The notes: generated by a model from the letters alone, not told the origin. Numbered from the stretch's first letter, positions 32,933-44,790 are shown. The stretch is 64,000 nt of DNA from Dermanyssus gallinae (GCA_003439945.1 QVRM01000314.1:1-64000); one strand, 5' to 3'. Numbers and translations are program-made.

Positions 32933-35165
32933 CTGGTTAGCGGCAGTGTAACGACACATGAGCGCGAACAGATGGGCGCCGCGCAGGGCCAGTCCAGAAT
33001 GCACGTGCCGACCACCGATGGGGGGGGTTCCACCAATGGGGGGGTTCCACCGTTGGAGCAGGTGTGCGCGTAGGTAAGAACGACGCGGTCGTATTTGAAC
33101 GAGACGATCATGCACATATGTCTTAGACCACAATGGTAGCGGTATCATCTGGCAAGAGCAAGTTACCGTAACTCCATTCAACTGCACTCACGATGCACAA
33201 TATCGACCTTAGGCTCCCATTTCTGCTCTACCATAATAGCTCGCGTAGCTGATAATGAATTCAGTAAGCAATTGCTTCTGCTGGTTAGTTCCGTTGGTTA
33301 ATTAGATTAGATACTGTGGCGTGGTAGTGTGCGATTGAGAACGGTCTCATATGGCACACGATGGGGGAGCGTGGCTCACTTGGTGATGCAACGACACAGA
33401 AATTGCCGGGTGAAATATTTTATCAAAAGGTCTATCTAGTGGTAAAAATAATTTAGTTACGTTATTTTCCTAAGCAGATTGCCGGTTTTGAGTAATACAC
33501 AAGCAAAAATATATCAATGCATGTACACTTTCAGGTTGGCAAGAAGCCATCATGTAATAGCCATTTTGTGATTTGAAATGGTAGGAGTACCATCACTACG
33601 TATACGACAATTAGAAAACTCTAGAAATAGGTTAGTGTTGATTCTTAAAAAAACTCGTATTGTTACGAAGACTGGCTGTAGATAAATATGAAGTGTGAGT
33701 CTTTACCTTAAGCAGTTGCACATAACCGCACGTATATATATTTATCATTAATTTTTTTATGTTTGTTTTACGGTGTCTTCTGGAACCACCGTTACTCTAC
33801 ATATTAAAGACAGGCCAATACGAATATAAGTAGAAGGTATTCGCACAAAACAGAGTTGGCATACGCCTAACGACATTTTTTCCACTCATGGTTCTGTATC
33901 ACAAACTGTTGATATAAAAAAAAATCTTAACGCAATCAAACTAAAGAGGCTCAATCTCTTAAGCTGAATCAGCCTTTTTTAAAGGAATAATGGGTTTACG
34001 TACACACTGCCACGATCAACATAGTCCTCTGCTCGATGACACTCGACAGAAATCCACTGAAGGTTTGTCAGGACATCTCTGTTTCGACAAACAGCAGCGT
34101 TCTAAACTTCTCGAAAGAAAATCTGGCAAAGTATTTGTTGGAGTTCTTGGCAACTTCCAGAATGATCTACAGTGCACAGAAAGGCACCCAGCAAACGAAT
34201 CGCCACGTAATAACAGAGCTATCACGGCTTTTATTGTGTTTTCGGCGGTGACGAAATGTCTGAATCAGTCTAAGCGGTGAGTTCGTAGACAGACATGCAG
34301 TCGTTACTATGCTATACGATGCTCAGCTATAACATAATTTCCCTTTATAACATAGCAAGAATAGCGTAAATAAAAACAAATGATAACGGAGAACTATCAA
34401 AGGAAATGCGAGAAGACCGCATACACGTAGGCGAGCCACCTGCTTACAAAGTTACTCACAATACTTTGTACGGATTAGCGGCTTCTAAAACTACTGTAAG
34501 CAACATTAAATAGTGCTCTCCTTTATTTATAGTAAGATAAAACCTTAAAGCGCGGCATTCGGCTTACACATGCAACTCCATTATCGTTGGCGGCAGGACT
34601 GAAAGTTAGAGAAAATATCACAGCCTTCATTACAAAATCTAAGGAGAACACGTAGTTTTCAGCAAATCGATGTTATGTTCAAAACATGAAGACTACGCAG
34701 CAAATCAATGCTACTTCAATTTGGTCATTAAGCGTCGTAGTTTACGTAGTGAAATCAAAAAATGCGTCCTATGCCACCACCCATATGGATATTCTCTCGA
34801 CGCCACAGTGATCTCTCAGGAACAACATTGACCTAGCGACGGCTCGAGTAGACGTCAAAAAGAGTTTCAGGTAAAGGAGAAGCCATCTTTGGACACCAGT
34901 AGATACAAAAGAAGCCATCTCAGGATGCAACAGCCTGAGCGGTCTCACGTACCAAGGCTGTAATAATCATAGCCGAGACTATCGAATAAAAGGACATTCT
35001 CAAAGAACTCACCAAAGACGGAGCGCCGGAAATTGTGTTCATTTTTGGTCCCCTTTAGAAAATCCGGGCAAGGGACCTTTCATGCTATACTAAAATGCCG
35101 CCTAAGGATGTTCAACGGCTTCTACGATAAAGACACATCTGTCTTCGTCAGACTTGGTACCGAGA

Positions 35166-35337
35166 CGAGCCCGGCAGTGGCGTGGGATATTCGCCTGTTT
35201 CTTGCAACTGGAGGAGACACATGGGGTTCGAGCCACATTGCTGCACTTTTGTTTATGGGGTCCGTCTACGAAGCAATGCGAAAAGTCCGGTGGACATTAA
35301 ATCTTGGCTGAGGGTCAGCCCGAAAAAAGAATTTTTA
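35166..35337 (+). mobile_element. tRNA-derived SINE, family 2, copy b
   Basis: An A-box-like GGCAGTGGCGTGGG is followed by a B box within GGGGTTCGAGCC (about 35223-35234). The body matches the copy at 63511-63691 in order: GGAGGAGACACAT, GTCCGTCTA, GACATTAAATCTTGGCTGAG and AGCCCGAAA. It is diverged, with no clear target duplication. Confidence 0.8.
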
Positions 35338-36149
35338 AACCCGGTCGCGAATAGATCAAATGGTCTCTTTGTAACACAAAAGAATATTGCATACAGGTTA
35401 CGGGTTACAAACGTCAGTGACAGCGGCAAGTAAAATGTCCAATGACATTTAACTAATCGCCCCTCGTGCTTTTGGCGGTGGAGATTAGTTCACTCCGGAA
35501 AATTTTAATTCAGATGAATATTTAAATCTGGTATTGCCAGATTGCCGACAAGCAAATGATCTCGCGCTGCTTGCGACGAGTATGGACGTGCCGCAGAGCA
35601 AGGCAACCGGCCAGAATTTCCATTTCATGGGTGGAGTACAGAGAAGCACAAAGAGACCCACATAAGGCAATGCATGTAAACGCATGACGGATAAAATTCA
35701 CTCACCAGCGGAGACTACCCTAAAGCCTGGAACTAGGCACATGATTGATATTTATACCGAAACCGAGCAAACCGCATGAAAACCCCTTGGCATACCGCCC
35801 TAGAGGAATGCTCTCCTGTGCATGCAAGGCAGCTGAGATCACTTGAGCACGGCTGTAGTTCGCTCAGTAGTACCTTATATAAATAATGTATGTGTGTTTT
35901 CTTAGCATTCGTCAACAAGACTATCGCGAGTTATGTAAAAGGATACGGTAGCGTCTGTATATTGTAGTAAAAAGCTTATCGAAGACACACAGGTCCGATT
36001 TCTGGGAAAGCTGGCTCCTCAAAGCTAAATTGTTTCCGCTCTCTGGTTTCGCTTTGCTGTGAGCTGTTATTGTCTCACTCATTAAAGTGACGCGATTATT
36101 CAACATATAACGTAAACTTTAGTTTGATTGCAACCACAAATCGAGCCAC
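35338..36149. other. Intronic spacer, no feature recognised
   Basis: Short frames only. Confidence 0.4.
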
Positions 36150-36345
36150 TATTAAACCAAAATGATCTTCACCAAGTGCAGAGGACGTGAAATGAGACAT
36201 CTCGATTTTTGTAAACTTTCACTAAAACAACACGTATTTTCACTGTACAAGACATTTGCACCTTCCCATTCTATTGGAGGGAGATTTACTTTAACGAGTT
36301 CCATAATCCTCTCAAGTATAGTGGCTCTCCCTATAAACAATATTA
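36150..36345. mobile_element. Half of a diverged foldback-type element
   Basis: The stretch around 36255-36320 (CCATTCTATTGGAGGGAG, TTTACTTTAACGAGTTCCATAAT) resembles the arm of FB2 (CCATTGGAAAAAATATTTGC, TTTAACGAGCTCTACAAT). Only one arm is present before the poly-A/(TA)n tract. Confidence 0.45.
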
Positions 36346-36436
<91 letters not shown>

Positions 36437-36457
36437 ATATATATATTATATATATAT
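36346..36457. repeat. Poly-A, (TA)n, poly-T, (TA)n compound tract
   Basis: About 30 A, then about 42 bp of TA units, about 16 T, then TA units that run directly into FB3. Confidence 0.95.
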
Positions 36458-37612
36458 ACAGGGTGTTCCTATTTGTGTGTCCAAAACGCTAGGGTATGGT
36501 CAAACTCGGTGAGAAAATCATTTTTGCCAATGGGTGGAAGCCGGGAAAACGTTTTGTTTAGGAGTGAGGATGAAATTTATAAAAGCAGTTATTCTGTCTT
36601 TTTTCTCCTACATAGTTGTGCAAAATCTACGTGTGCGGGAGAACCAGTCAGCGCACAAAGGAACCGATCATACCGGCGTGTTTGGCGGAAAATTCTGCAC
36701 AATAAAGTATACATTACTAGCTTGCGTAGCAAAAAGCGAATAGCCAGATTAAGGAAAGTCATAAAAAGTCAAAATGTTACGTTAACGCTTTTTTGTGCAA
36801 CATCGTAATTTTTTTCATTACGACCAAAAATGCACGTCCAAAAGACTACTCTCAGGCAATACCAGATTTAATGCCCACTACATTCGTACCAAAGTGATGG
36901 TGCTGCGTTACGTAGTTGCCAAGTAACTAAGCTTTTTCGACAGTCATATCGAAAGCGAAGGCATGCATACTTGCATAGGGTGTATGAGAAAGTTAGGTAC
37001 ATATTTTGAGGTTTGGTAGAACTCAGCAAGAGAATAATTTTTTCTAATGGAAAGAGGGGGCGGAAGCGTCTTGGCAAAATGCTACGGTTCTGGACGTGAA
37101 AACTTCAACGTGAAACAACAACTATGACTGTCGAAAAAGCTTAGTCACTTGGCAACTACGTAACGCAGCACCATCACTTTGGTACGAATGTAGTGGGCAT
37201 TAAATCTGCTATTGCCTGAGAGTAGTCTTTTGGACGTGCATTTTTGGTCGTAATGGAAAAAATTACGATGTTGCACAAAAAAGCGTTAACGTAACATTTT
37301 GACTTTTTATGACTTTCCTTAATCTGGCTATTCGCTTTTTGCTACGCAAGCTAGTAATGTATACTTTATTGTGCAGAATTTGTGTCCGCCAAACACGCCG
37401 GTATGATCGGTTCCTTTGTGCGCTGACTGGTTCTCCCGCAAACGTAGATTTTGCACAACTATGTAGGAGAAAAAAGACAGAATAACTGCTTTTATAAATT
37501 TCATCCTCACTCCTAAACAAAACGTTTTCCCGGCTTCCACCCATTGGCAAAAATGATTTTCTCACCGAGTTTGACCATACCCTAGCGTTTTGGACACACA
37601 AATAGGAACACC

Positions 37613-37616
<4 letters not shown>
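36458..37616. mobile_element. Foldback element FB3 (family B), about 490-bp near-identical arms
   Basis: It begins ACAGGGTGTTCCTATTTG and ends with the reverse complement. The arms 36458-36948 and 37122-37616 match almost base for base when one is reversed, with only scattered differences and a 4-bp insertion, so the element is young or kept alike by gene conversion. The 170-bp centre contains a segment shared with FB4 (AGGTTTGGTAGAACTC). A frame of about 111 codons stays open in both arms (36473-36808 plus; 37263-37670 minus) but has no recognised domain. (TA)n lies at both ends. It lies in the lipocalin intron. Confidence 0.93.

Positions 37617-37662
<46 letters not shown>
37617..37662. repeat. 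(TA)n between FB3 and FB4
   Basis: A 46-bp TA tract is the only spacer between two complete foldback elements. Confidence 0.97.
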
Positions 37663-37667
<5 letters not shown>

Positions 37668-38862
37668 CATTCATATGGTTATGTACTTATTTTGAGGTTT
37701 AGTAGAACTCGGCAAGAAATGAATTTTTCCCAATGGAAGGAGGGGGCGGAAACGTCTTGTTTAGGAGAGAGAGTAAAGTTTATAAAAGTAGTTATTCTGC
37801 CTTTTTTCCTACATAGTTGTGCGAAATCTACGTTTGCGGGAGAACCGGTTAACGCACGGAAAAACCGATTATACCGGCGTGTGCGGAGGAAAATTCTGCA
37901 CAACGAACTAGCTTCACTAGCTTGCGTAGCGAAAAGCGAATACCCAGATTAAGGAAAGTCATAAAAAGTCGACATGTTGTTATGTCTTACGTTAATGCAT
38001 TTTCGTGAAAAATCGTAATTTTGTTCATTACGACCAAAAATGTATGCCAAAAAGACCAGTCTGACACAATAGCAAATTAATTTCCTACCATTTTCGGACC
38101 AAATTGATGGTGCTGCGTTGCGTAGTTGTCAAGTAACTAAGCCTTTTCGATAGCCATATCGAAAGCGAAGGCATGCATACTTGCATAGAGTGTATGCGAA
38201 AATAGGTACATTTAAAAAAAAAAAAATTCCGTAAGGCTATATTGCCTGTGTACGGTTTTTTCATGGCATGGCTAATTTTAATCCACTCCGACATTTACCT
38301 TGTCTAAATTGGAAACCATGCAAACCAATTTAAGAGTGGCCGGTCTGGGTCTCGAACCCAGTCCTCCCGAATGCAAGGTAAAGGCTTTGCCACTAAGCCA
38401 TCTTGCTCGGTATAAATATACATATTTTAAGGTTTGGTAGAACTCGGCAAGAGAATAATTTTTCCTAGTTAAAGGAGGTGGCAGAAACGTTTTGGCAAAA
38501 TTTTACGATTCTAAACGTGAAAACTTGCACGTAAAACATAACACCTATGACTCTCGAAAAAGTCTAATTACTTGGCAACTACGTAACGCAGCACCACCAC
38601 TTTAGTTCAAAAATGGTGGTCATTAAATTTGCTATTGCGTGAGAGTGGTCTTTTGGACGCACATTTTTGGTCGTAATGGAAAAATTGTACGATTTTTCAT
38701 GAGAAAGCGTTAACGTTACACATTACTTTTTTAATCTGGTCATTCGCTTTTCGCTACGCAAGCTAGTGACGTTTCCGCGTCTTCCTTCCATTGGAAAAAA
38801 TTATTATCTTGCCGAGTTCTATCAAACCTCGCAATAAGTACATAACGATATGAATGACCCTG
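37663..38862. mobile_element. Foldback element FB4 (family B) carrying a SINE
   Basis: The terminus AGGGTCATTCATATGGTTATG is mirrored at the right end (CATAACGATATGAATGACCCT). The arms share GTAGAACTCGGCAAG, CCAATGGAAGGA and GCTTGCGTAGCGAAAAGCG. The right arm has lost a central portion. Much of the interior is homologous to FB3, but the outermost bases differ (GGGTCATTCA against GGGTGTTCCT), so it is a subfamily. A family-1 SINE interrupts it at 38213-38410. Confidence 0.9.
38213..38410 (-). mobile_element. tRNA-derived SINE, family 1, copy 2, nested in FB4
   Basis: The reverse complement carries the same A box (TGGCTTAGTGG) and B box (GGTTCGAGACC) and the same body as copy 1. It ends in an oligo-A (plus strand) run at 38213-38226. 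It interrupts the FB4 stretch that reads AGGTACATATTTTGAGG in FB3. TACAT(A)TTT on both sides may be the target duplication. Confidence 0.9.
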
Positions 38863-38863
38863 T

Positions 38864-38865
<2 letters not shown>

Positions 38866-38896
<31 letters not shown>
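38866..38896. repeat. (TA)n right of FB4
   Basis: A TA tract (with one CA) directly after the CCCTGT end of FB4 and 28 bp before the lipocalin donor. Confidence 0.95.
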
Positions 38897-38898
<2 letters not shown>

Positions 38899-38924
38899 AC
38901 TGCGCATTGGTAGATTCGACTTAC

Positions 38925-39056
38925 CCGATCGTGATCAAAGTCTTCAACGGCCTTAATATTGCTTGAACACAGTCCCGGCATCACCATGGCCTGGCTTTTT
39001 GAAACACACAGTTGAAGCACAACAAACAGCATCAGATGTAAACACAGCGTCCGCAT
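38925..39056 (-). CDS. Apolipoprotein D-like lipocalin, first coding exon with signal peptide
   Basis: From the ATG at 39056 the 44-codon exon encodes a classic signal peptide (MRTLCLHLMLFVVLQLCVSK) and then the family's N-terminal sequence PGLCSSNIKAVEDFDHDR, in which GxC and AVEDFD are typical of ApoD-like lipocalins. The exon ends at CGG|GTAAGT, phase 0, and joins the exon at 32796-32932. Earlier in-frame ATGs exist upstream (frame open to 39281), but they would bury the signal peptide behind a low-complexity Gln/Arg-rich leader, so this Met is preferred. The product is expected to be secreted. Expression context and later exons are unknown. Confidence 0.85.
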
Positions 39057-39929
39057 CGACAGATAATGTGGTAGTTGTCGTTGTTGTGGTTGTACCTGTC
39101 GCTGTCGCTGTTGTTTCTGCTGCCACAAATGCTTACGTAGGTTCGTCGGACGCTGCCCCCGCAACAGGTGGATCAACTCCAGCTGCCCCCGTGGCAACAT
39201 CGGGCACAACGCGGACAACACTCTGGAACTCACCATAGTGTAGGTTCGCTTAGTGTAGGTGTCAATTTCCGCTGCTCGCACGAGACTTCTTCACGAGCTT
39301 TCGGAGGATGATAATAGCCTTCGAGCTTTCGGCTAGGTGTAGGCCTACCAGAAAAAATCCGCCACTGTCACTGTTAGGTTGGGTGGCGTCGACGCCCCTG
39401 TCGGATCGCACGAGCGTCTTCGACCCGGCTAACTGCGCGTTTCGATACGGTAGCTTTCGGTCGTCACTGCCGGGGAGGGAGGAACCCTAGGCCGTCCGTA
39501 AGAAGATAACCAAGTCGAAGAACGAAGGAAACGAAGAAACAAGTAAAGCAACAACTGCATCCGTAATAACGACTACAAAGATGGGCCAACCGCAGATAGC
39601 CCGAGAGGTGCTAGTCTGGTTGTGTTCGGAGGTGTTCGAGGAGAAGCTGGAACAGGGAGTCAGTCAAAGGCAGGCGGTCGGTCGTTCGTTCGTTCGACGT
39701 TATTGCGCCGCCAGAATAGGCGAGTAAAGAGGCGAACATTTCCACTACCTCTCACCCCCGTGGGCCCTTACCGGTTTACCGGAGGCACGCAGGGCAAAGA
39801 CCAGCCACGCACCCAGCCACCTACCCGGCGACCCGGCGAGTTGCCTGCGAAGGACGTCGTCTGATCGGAGCGACGGTTCGGTCGGAGCCCGCCAGCGCGC
39901 TATTGTTCTCGACGTCGATAAATATTAAT
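39057..39929. other. GC-rich 5' flank of the lipocalin gene
   Basis: The stretch contains GTT/GCT triplets (39070-39125) and CpG-rich sequence to about 39910. This would be the 5' UTR and promoter area of the minus-strand gene. No TATA box or initiator could be fixed. Confidence 0.4.
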
Positions 39930-40639
39930 AGCTCTTCTGCAACTGAATAATAACAATAATACTAGCAGCAGTAGCTATTGTAGTAACAATGGTTGTATCG
40001 TAATCTAGTGATCGTAAGCATGGCGGGGACCAAACACCAAGTGTGTTATCGGGGATCTTATGCATAACGGGTTGGTAACACAGAAGCATATGTATATGCT
40101 TCGGTGTATATATATACATGAGTGAAAGTTTAAAGGTTCTGACATCTCCATTTAAATAAAGTAAACGCTCATTGTGTCCAAAGTGGAGTGAATTGAAACA
40201 AATGAGCAAGGAATAAAACCATTTATTTTAGCAATTATTTTATCTTAGTATTAAATAAATATTAAATCTACGGGCTTTTACATTTCATTGTTAAACGAAA
40301 CCTAATTAGAGTAATTATGTTAATGATAACGACAATAATGATTAGAATTATATCAATAACAGCAATTATAACAGTCATACGGGGCAAATATAAAATGAGT
40401 ACTAAGTTGTTACGCTAAGTTTTGTAAGTTACGCAATCCATTGTGCAAGCATTTGTTACAAGTGCGCCTCTTGTTTTCTGCCGGTAGATTTCTCTGTCGA
40501 ATTATGGTTAGGTTTTTGTTTCAAACTGTCTGGCTGCGCGGCGATTTTTGCCATGCCTTAGCAGCTTGTAAAGCAATCCAATAGCTAAAATCCTAAGTTG
40601 CTCTACTATATATAGTAAGCAATTGAATGGCAAATATAA

Positions 40640-40648
<9 letters not shown>
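39930..40648. other. AT-rich spacer
   Basis: AAT/ACA-rich sequence, no gene recognised. Confidence 0.5.

Positions 40649-40699
<51 letters not shown>
40640..40699. repeat. Poly-A then (TA)n, at the 3' side of an RLE-type LINE
   Basis: About 10 A followed by about 50 bp of TA units, roughly 80 bp past the 3' coding end of the minus-strand LINE. Confidence 0.95.
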
Positions 40700-40702
<3 letters not shown>

Positions 40703-40779
40703 CAATCAATATATATTTATGTGTATCAAGGTATACATTTGTGATGTAAGAACATGTGCACAGCCCGCTCGGGGCATAA

Positions 40780-43480
40780 CTCAAGGCGTTAGGTCTAGGC
40801 TTGGGCTGGTCCACCTAGCCAGGGTGCCTCTCACCGAAGCGGCATTCCCTCTCTGAACATCCAATGACACCCGTTGCTGAAAATATTCCCCCGCCCTCTT
40901 GTCTCCTGTAGCAAGCTTCAATCTTCTTCCGACATCGTTAAGCAGTTTCTTCGTTAGCAGGCTAGGTCCCCCCAGCGTCTCAAACGCAAGGGGTGAGAAC
41001 ACGTGTGGGTAAGCGACGCTTGAATACTTTCGGCACTTGGCTGCCTCCGCTAGGACTACCGCGTGTCTAGGGCGGGCTGCGCCTGCACCGACTATTGAAG
41101 GGGCTAAAAGTCGGTTACGGTCGCATTCCACACCAGCATTTGGCCCCGCTCGAAAGGAGTTAGGGTCATGCCATCAGGTCTCTTCCCATCGTCTCTGACT
41201 AAGGCTCCAAAATGCATGGGTAGCCCGCCGACCGTAGCCCTCTGCTAAATGTTTCATTCAAGGCTAAGTAGCGTGCGATTCTGCCTGAACTGTGCGAACG
41301 TGAAAGTCCATGGTGACCTAGGGAGTCGACCTCGTCACCGCATTTGCACTGCTGTGGGGAGACTAGCTCAACTCCTAACCTCAACCCGACTAGTATTCGT
41401 GTAGACTCATCGTCGAGCAGGGTACCCAGCTGAGGGCACGGGAGAGCGTGTAGCCATGCACCTGCACCGGGCAAGGAAAGTGCCTGTCACCTCGCTTTGC
41501 TAGCGGCCATTTTTGTTCGGTCCCACAGGCCGCTCCATCGGCCGTCGTTTGCCAGTTCTGACCACGCGCGCTGAAGAGAAAGAGTCTCCGGTAGAGACCC
41601 GCAGAATGCGATGGCGTCATCGTGAGTCTGTTCAAGCGTGGCCTGGAAGTTTGCAATCGCCCGGGAGTCCAGGATAGACTCGACACCACTAGTCGCCGAA
41701 TGTAAAGAGGCGATGTGTGCTGAGACTGAAAGAGAAACAGCTTCAGGCAGGCCCAGTCCGCCTCTGGCTACCGGTAGGAAGGCCTGAACTAGGGAATCAT
41801 CTCCCAGCCGCAGGTTGAGTATAGATTCCAACGCAAAGCCCAACTTCGAGTTAATTTCTTCCCACTGGGCCGAGAAGACTGAACTGTTGATTCCCCTGAA
41901 CAGGTAGTTCAGCCTCGACGCAGAGAAGCATGAACGCAGGAGGTACAACCCTCGGTGGGCGCCCAGCTGGGGAAGACGATTAAGACCAACCTCCAGTTTT
42001 TCCATCCCACGTTCGATTGTCGGTCCAAGGTGGCGAGAGAACAGGGGTACGCCAAAAAGATCCAGGTCGTCGCCTGCTACGCGGCAGGTACCGCGAAGTA
42101 GGTTCTGTATAGCGGAGATTTCAACTGTACCTGAGCCGATTATGTGAACCTCACACTTGATTGGGTGCAGCTCCAAACCGTTGCATGTGGAGAAACGAAG
42201 TATCTGCTTTAAGTCTTCACAGACAGTACTGATGTTACCCCCAATTACCCCGTCGACCAAGTACCAAAGATTGAGAGGACTTTCGAGTGAGCTAACCAAG
42301 TCCTTAACGGCAAGACAAAACAGAGGGGGCGCGAGGGGATCTCCCTATTGAACCCCTTCAGCCGAAGTGAGCAGTGCCGAGGGCAACCCCAAGTGCGATG
42401 GATCGCCGTAGGCCAATTTTACTTGGTGATAAATGGCAGGGGTCTCATCTTTAACCACCTTCAACAAGTGATCCCTCGGTGTTGAACGCGTTCTTAAAGT
42501 CAAGTTTGACTAGCAGGGATTGAGCCGAGAAGCAATAAAAGCCCTAGTAGCGTAAATCAATATTTCAGCACCTCCCTTGGAGAAACCCAGCTGGTGCGGT
42601 CCAATCGCTAGGCTGATGACATCTCTAGAGTGTCTTACTGCCAATTTCGCCGCGATCCTGCGTAGTCCCGATGAACAAGCGATAGGTCTTAACAAGCTGT
42701 CTTGTTTCTTTAGTGCAAACAGCCTCGCTCCGAAGATAAGAGGACACCACCTCGGATGCGGAGCTCCACATCGTAGTAGATCGATGGGTTGAAGCACCAT
42801 CGTAGTCGACCGAGGTTGAAGAAGGTAAAAATTGTGAAGGAGGAGGAGACGGCCAACATAGGTCCGGTTGCGCGGGGGGTGTTTTTCGCGTAGCGACGCT
42901 GCGGCGGCTGCTTCATCGACCATGACGTCGTCTGACAAAAGAAGTCGGGCGGCCCCCGACACGTCTCCGTCCGACAGTTTGGCCGACACGGCCCGCGTGA
43001 TCGAATGATTTCGCTCAGCATTACCACCCGACTCGCCCGCGGTATGCAGGAGAGCCAGATCTGTAAGTCGAGCACTGCGTCGGAACTCCACCAAGTTCTT
43101 CCTAATGACCACTGCCAGAGAGCGTGTATCCCTGCAGCCTACCGGTAATCTTAGCACGACTGGAGCGAAGGAGAAAAGTCCAAGCCAGGCGACGTCGTCG
43201 TTGTCCGAAGCTACCTTTAAGCACACCTCTGACAGGGCGTCAGCCACCGACTTCCTGACCACCTTGGGCAGGATGCGAACCAACTTCCCATTTTTAATGT
43301 AGGCTTGGATGCACTCCGTGAGATCGGGATTGATTTCGTTCGAGGCCCCGCTATGAAGGGGTATGGCGTCTCCGCCCCCATGCTTGACTGTGACATGTCT
43401 ACGGAGGCCTTGCCTAGCAAAGGTCTGGCCGCATAGGTGACATGTTACCTTGTTGGGCCCCAGGGGGTTTGGTGTAGTCG
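40780..43480 (-). mobile_element. RLE-type non-LTR retrotransposon, best-preserved copy c
   Basis: Read on the minus strand, it starts with a C2H2 finger at 43442-43380 ([21 protein letters not shown]). GKLVRILPKVVRKS and RT domains 0-5 follow at 43283-42510 (LRPIACSSGLRRIAAKLAVR, GPHQLGFSKGGAE), then EGVQ*GDPLAPPLFCL near 42360 with a stop inside. Near 42252 is WYLVDGVIGG, where a canonical YxDD would stand, so one catalytic Asp reads Val. Thumb-like sequence (FLPVARGGLGLPEA) and a CxC finger (QCKCGDEVD, about 41350) come next, then [20 protein letters not shown] and, after a frameshift, [13 protein letters not shown] with WNATVTDF (about 41185-41120), which fits a PD-(D/E)xK restriction-like endonuclease. 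The tail reads FETLGGPSLLTKKLL. Clade (R2, R4/Dong, HERO or NeSL type) is unresolved. It is inactive. Confidence 0.85.
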
Positions 43481-43491
43481 CAAGGTTCTGT

Positions 43492-43631
<140 letters not shown>

Positions 43632-44617
43632 ATCTAAGTCAAGCTTTATCCTATCAATAAAAGTCATGTGAGAAAGTGGAGGTCAAAGTCACCAAACAGA
43701 CCCAAAAATGTTGGTATCTTCTAACCCGAGACACTAAGCATTTCTTAGCAACATGTGCTGCATACAAAATGTGTAATTTATTTTAATGGTTCTCTGAGTA
43801 AGCTTAAAAATGAGACGCTATCATAAAAAAATAGTTAGTTCAAAAAATCTTGTATTATTCGAACTATGCGCAATAATTGTAGATAGAAAAGGTTGTTTGC
43901 CGGAACGCGACGACAAGAACAACACGAATTCAAGCCGGAGTAGCTTGTCAAATAGCTTAGCAACGTACGCTAATGGTAACGCCCTTAATGATTTTAACAG
44001 GGAGCAACATGCTAGAGACTGCAAGAAACTACAGCATAGAAGCGTTAAGCGAAAGCAGAATAGAACAGCGGTCATGCCATGAATATAGTAGGTAGATATA
44101 TACGCACTCAGCAACCCGCGTAAATGTCATCCATCGCGCTAGTAGATATGACCTGCTCCCCTACCCATATGGTCATATGATACGTACACTGATATCACCA
44201 AGATAACCGCAGAGGTCAACGACAACGTTACGCTTTCTTCGTATTTGGTTCTGCTGCTGCAGCTGCTGTTGGTGCCACCATCGTGCTAATTAAGCAGACT
44301 TAATGCCAAACAATAAGCGAGCACCGAAGAAAGCAGCAAACCTTTGTGCTATGCGCGCGTAATATCGGGTGCGGAAATGTCGGCTGCGTCGGTGTAATAA
44401 TAATAATAATAACACATACAGACGAGAAACGACGTCGGCAGAAGAACCCGGCGACTCGGATCAGTGCACTACGCGCCAAGTTCGTGTGCTTTTGGGGTGC
44501 AAGCCGACGACGGGGTGATGACTAGCGGATAGGTCTCGTCTTTCTGACTTGCCCTGAACAAGCATCGGACACGGTTTCAGACTATACTATGCCAGCTAGA
44601 AACTCCGGCAGAGGCTA

Positions 44618-44645
44618 CGACGACAACAACAACAACAACAACAAC
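44618..44645. repeat. (AAC)n microsatellite
   Basis: A near-perfect triplet tract. Confidence 0.9.
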
Positions 44646-44767
44646 AGTAACAGCAGCAACAAGCAAACCTGCTGGATAACCACGGATCGATTCTCAATAT
44701 TACACTTTTGCTATGGCTTTTGCCATAGGGAAATGAATAGAACGCCACACTGCGCTTGTCACGTCAC

Positions 44768-44790
44768 TATATATATATATATATATTATA
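44768..44790. repeat. (TA)n microsatellite
   Basis: A short TA tract. Confidence 0.9.

Larger units (their letters stand above)
32933..38924 (-). other. Intron 1 of the lipocalin gene (5,992 bp)
   Basis: Both splice sites are visible and phase-compatible. The intron contains a SINE-2 copy, a foldback-like fragment, foldback elements FB3 and FB4 with a SINE-1 insertion, and several (TA)n tracts. From 33190 to 35160 nothing else is recognised. Confidence 0.8.

Noticed and set aside
42157..43302. Plus-strand frames across the LINE at 40.8-43.5 kb
   Set aside because: Antisense shadows of the RT and endonuclease coding sequence.
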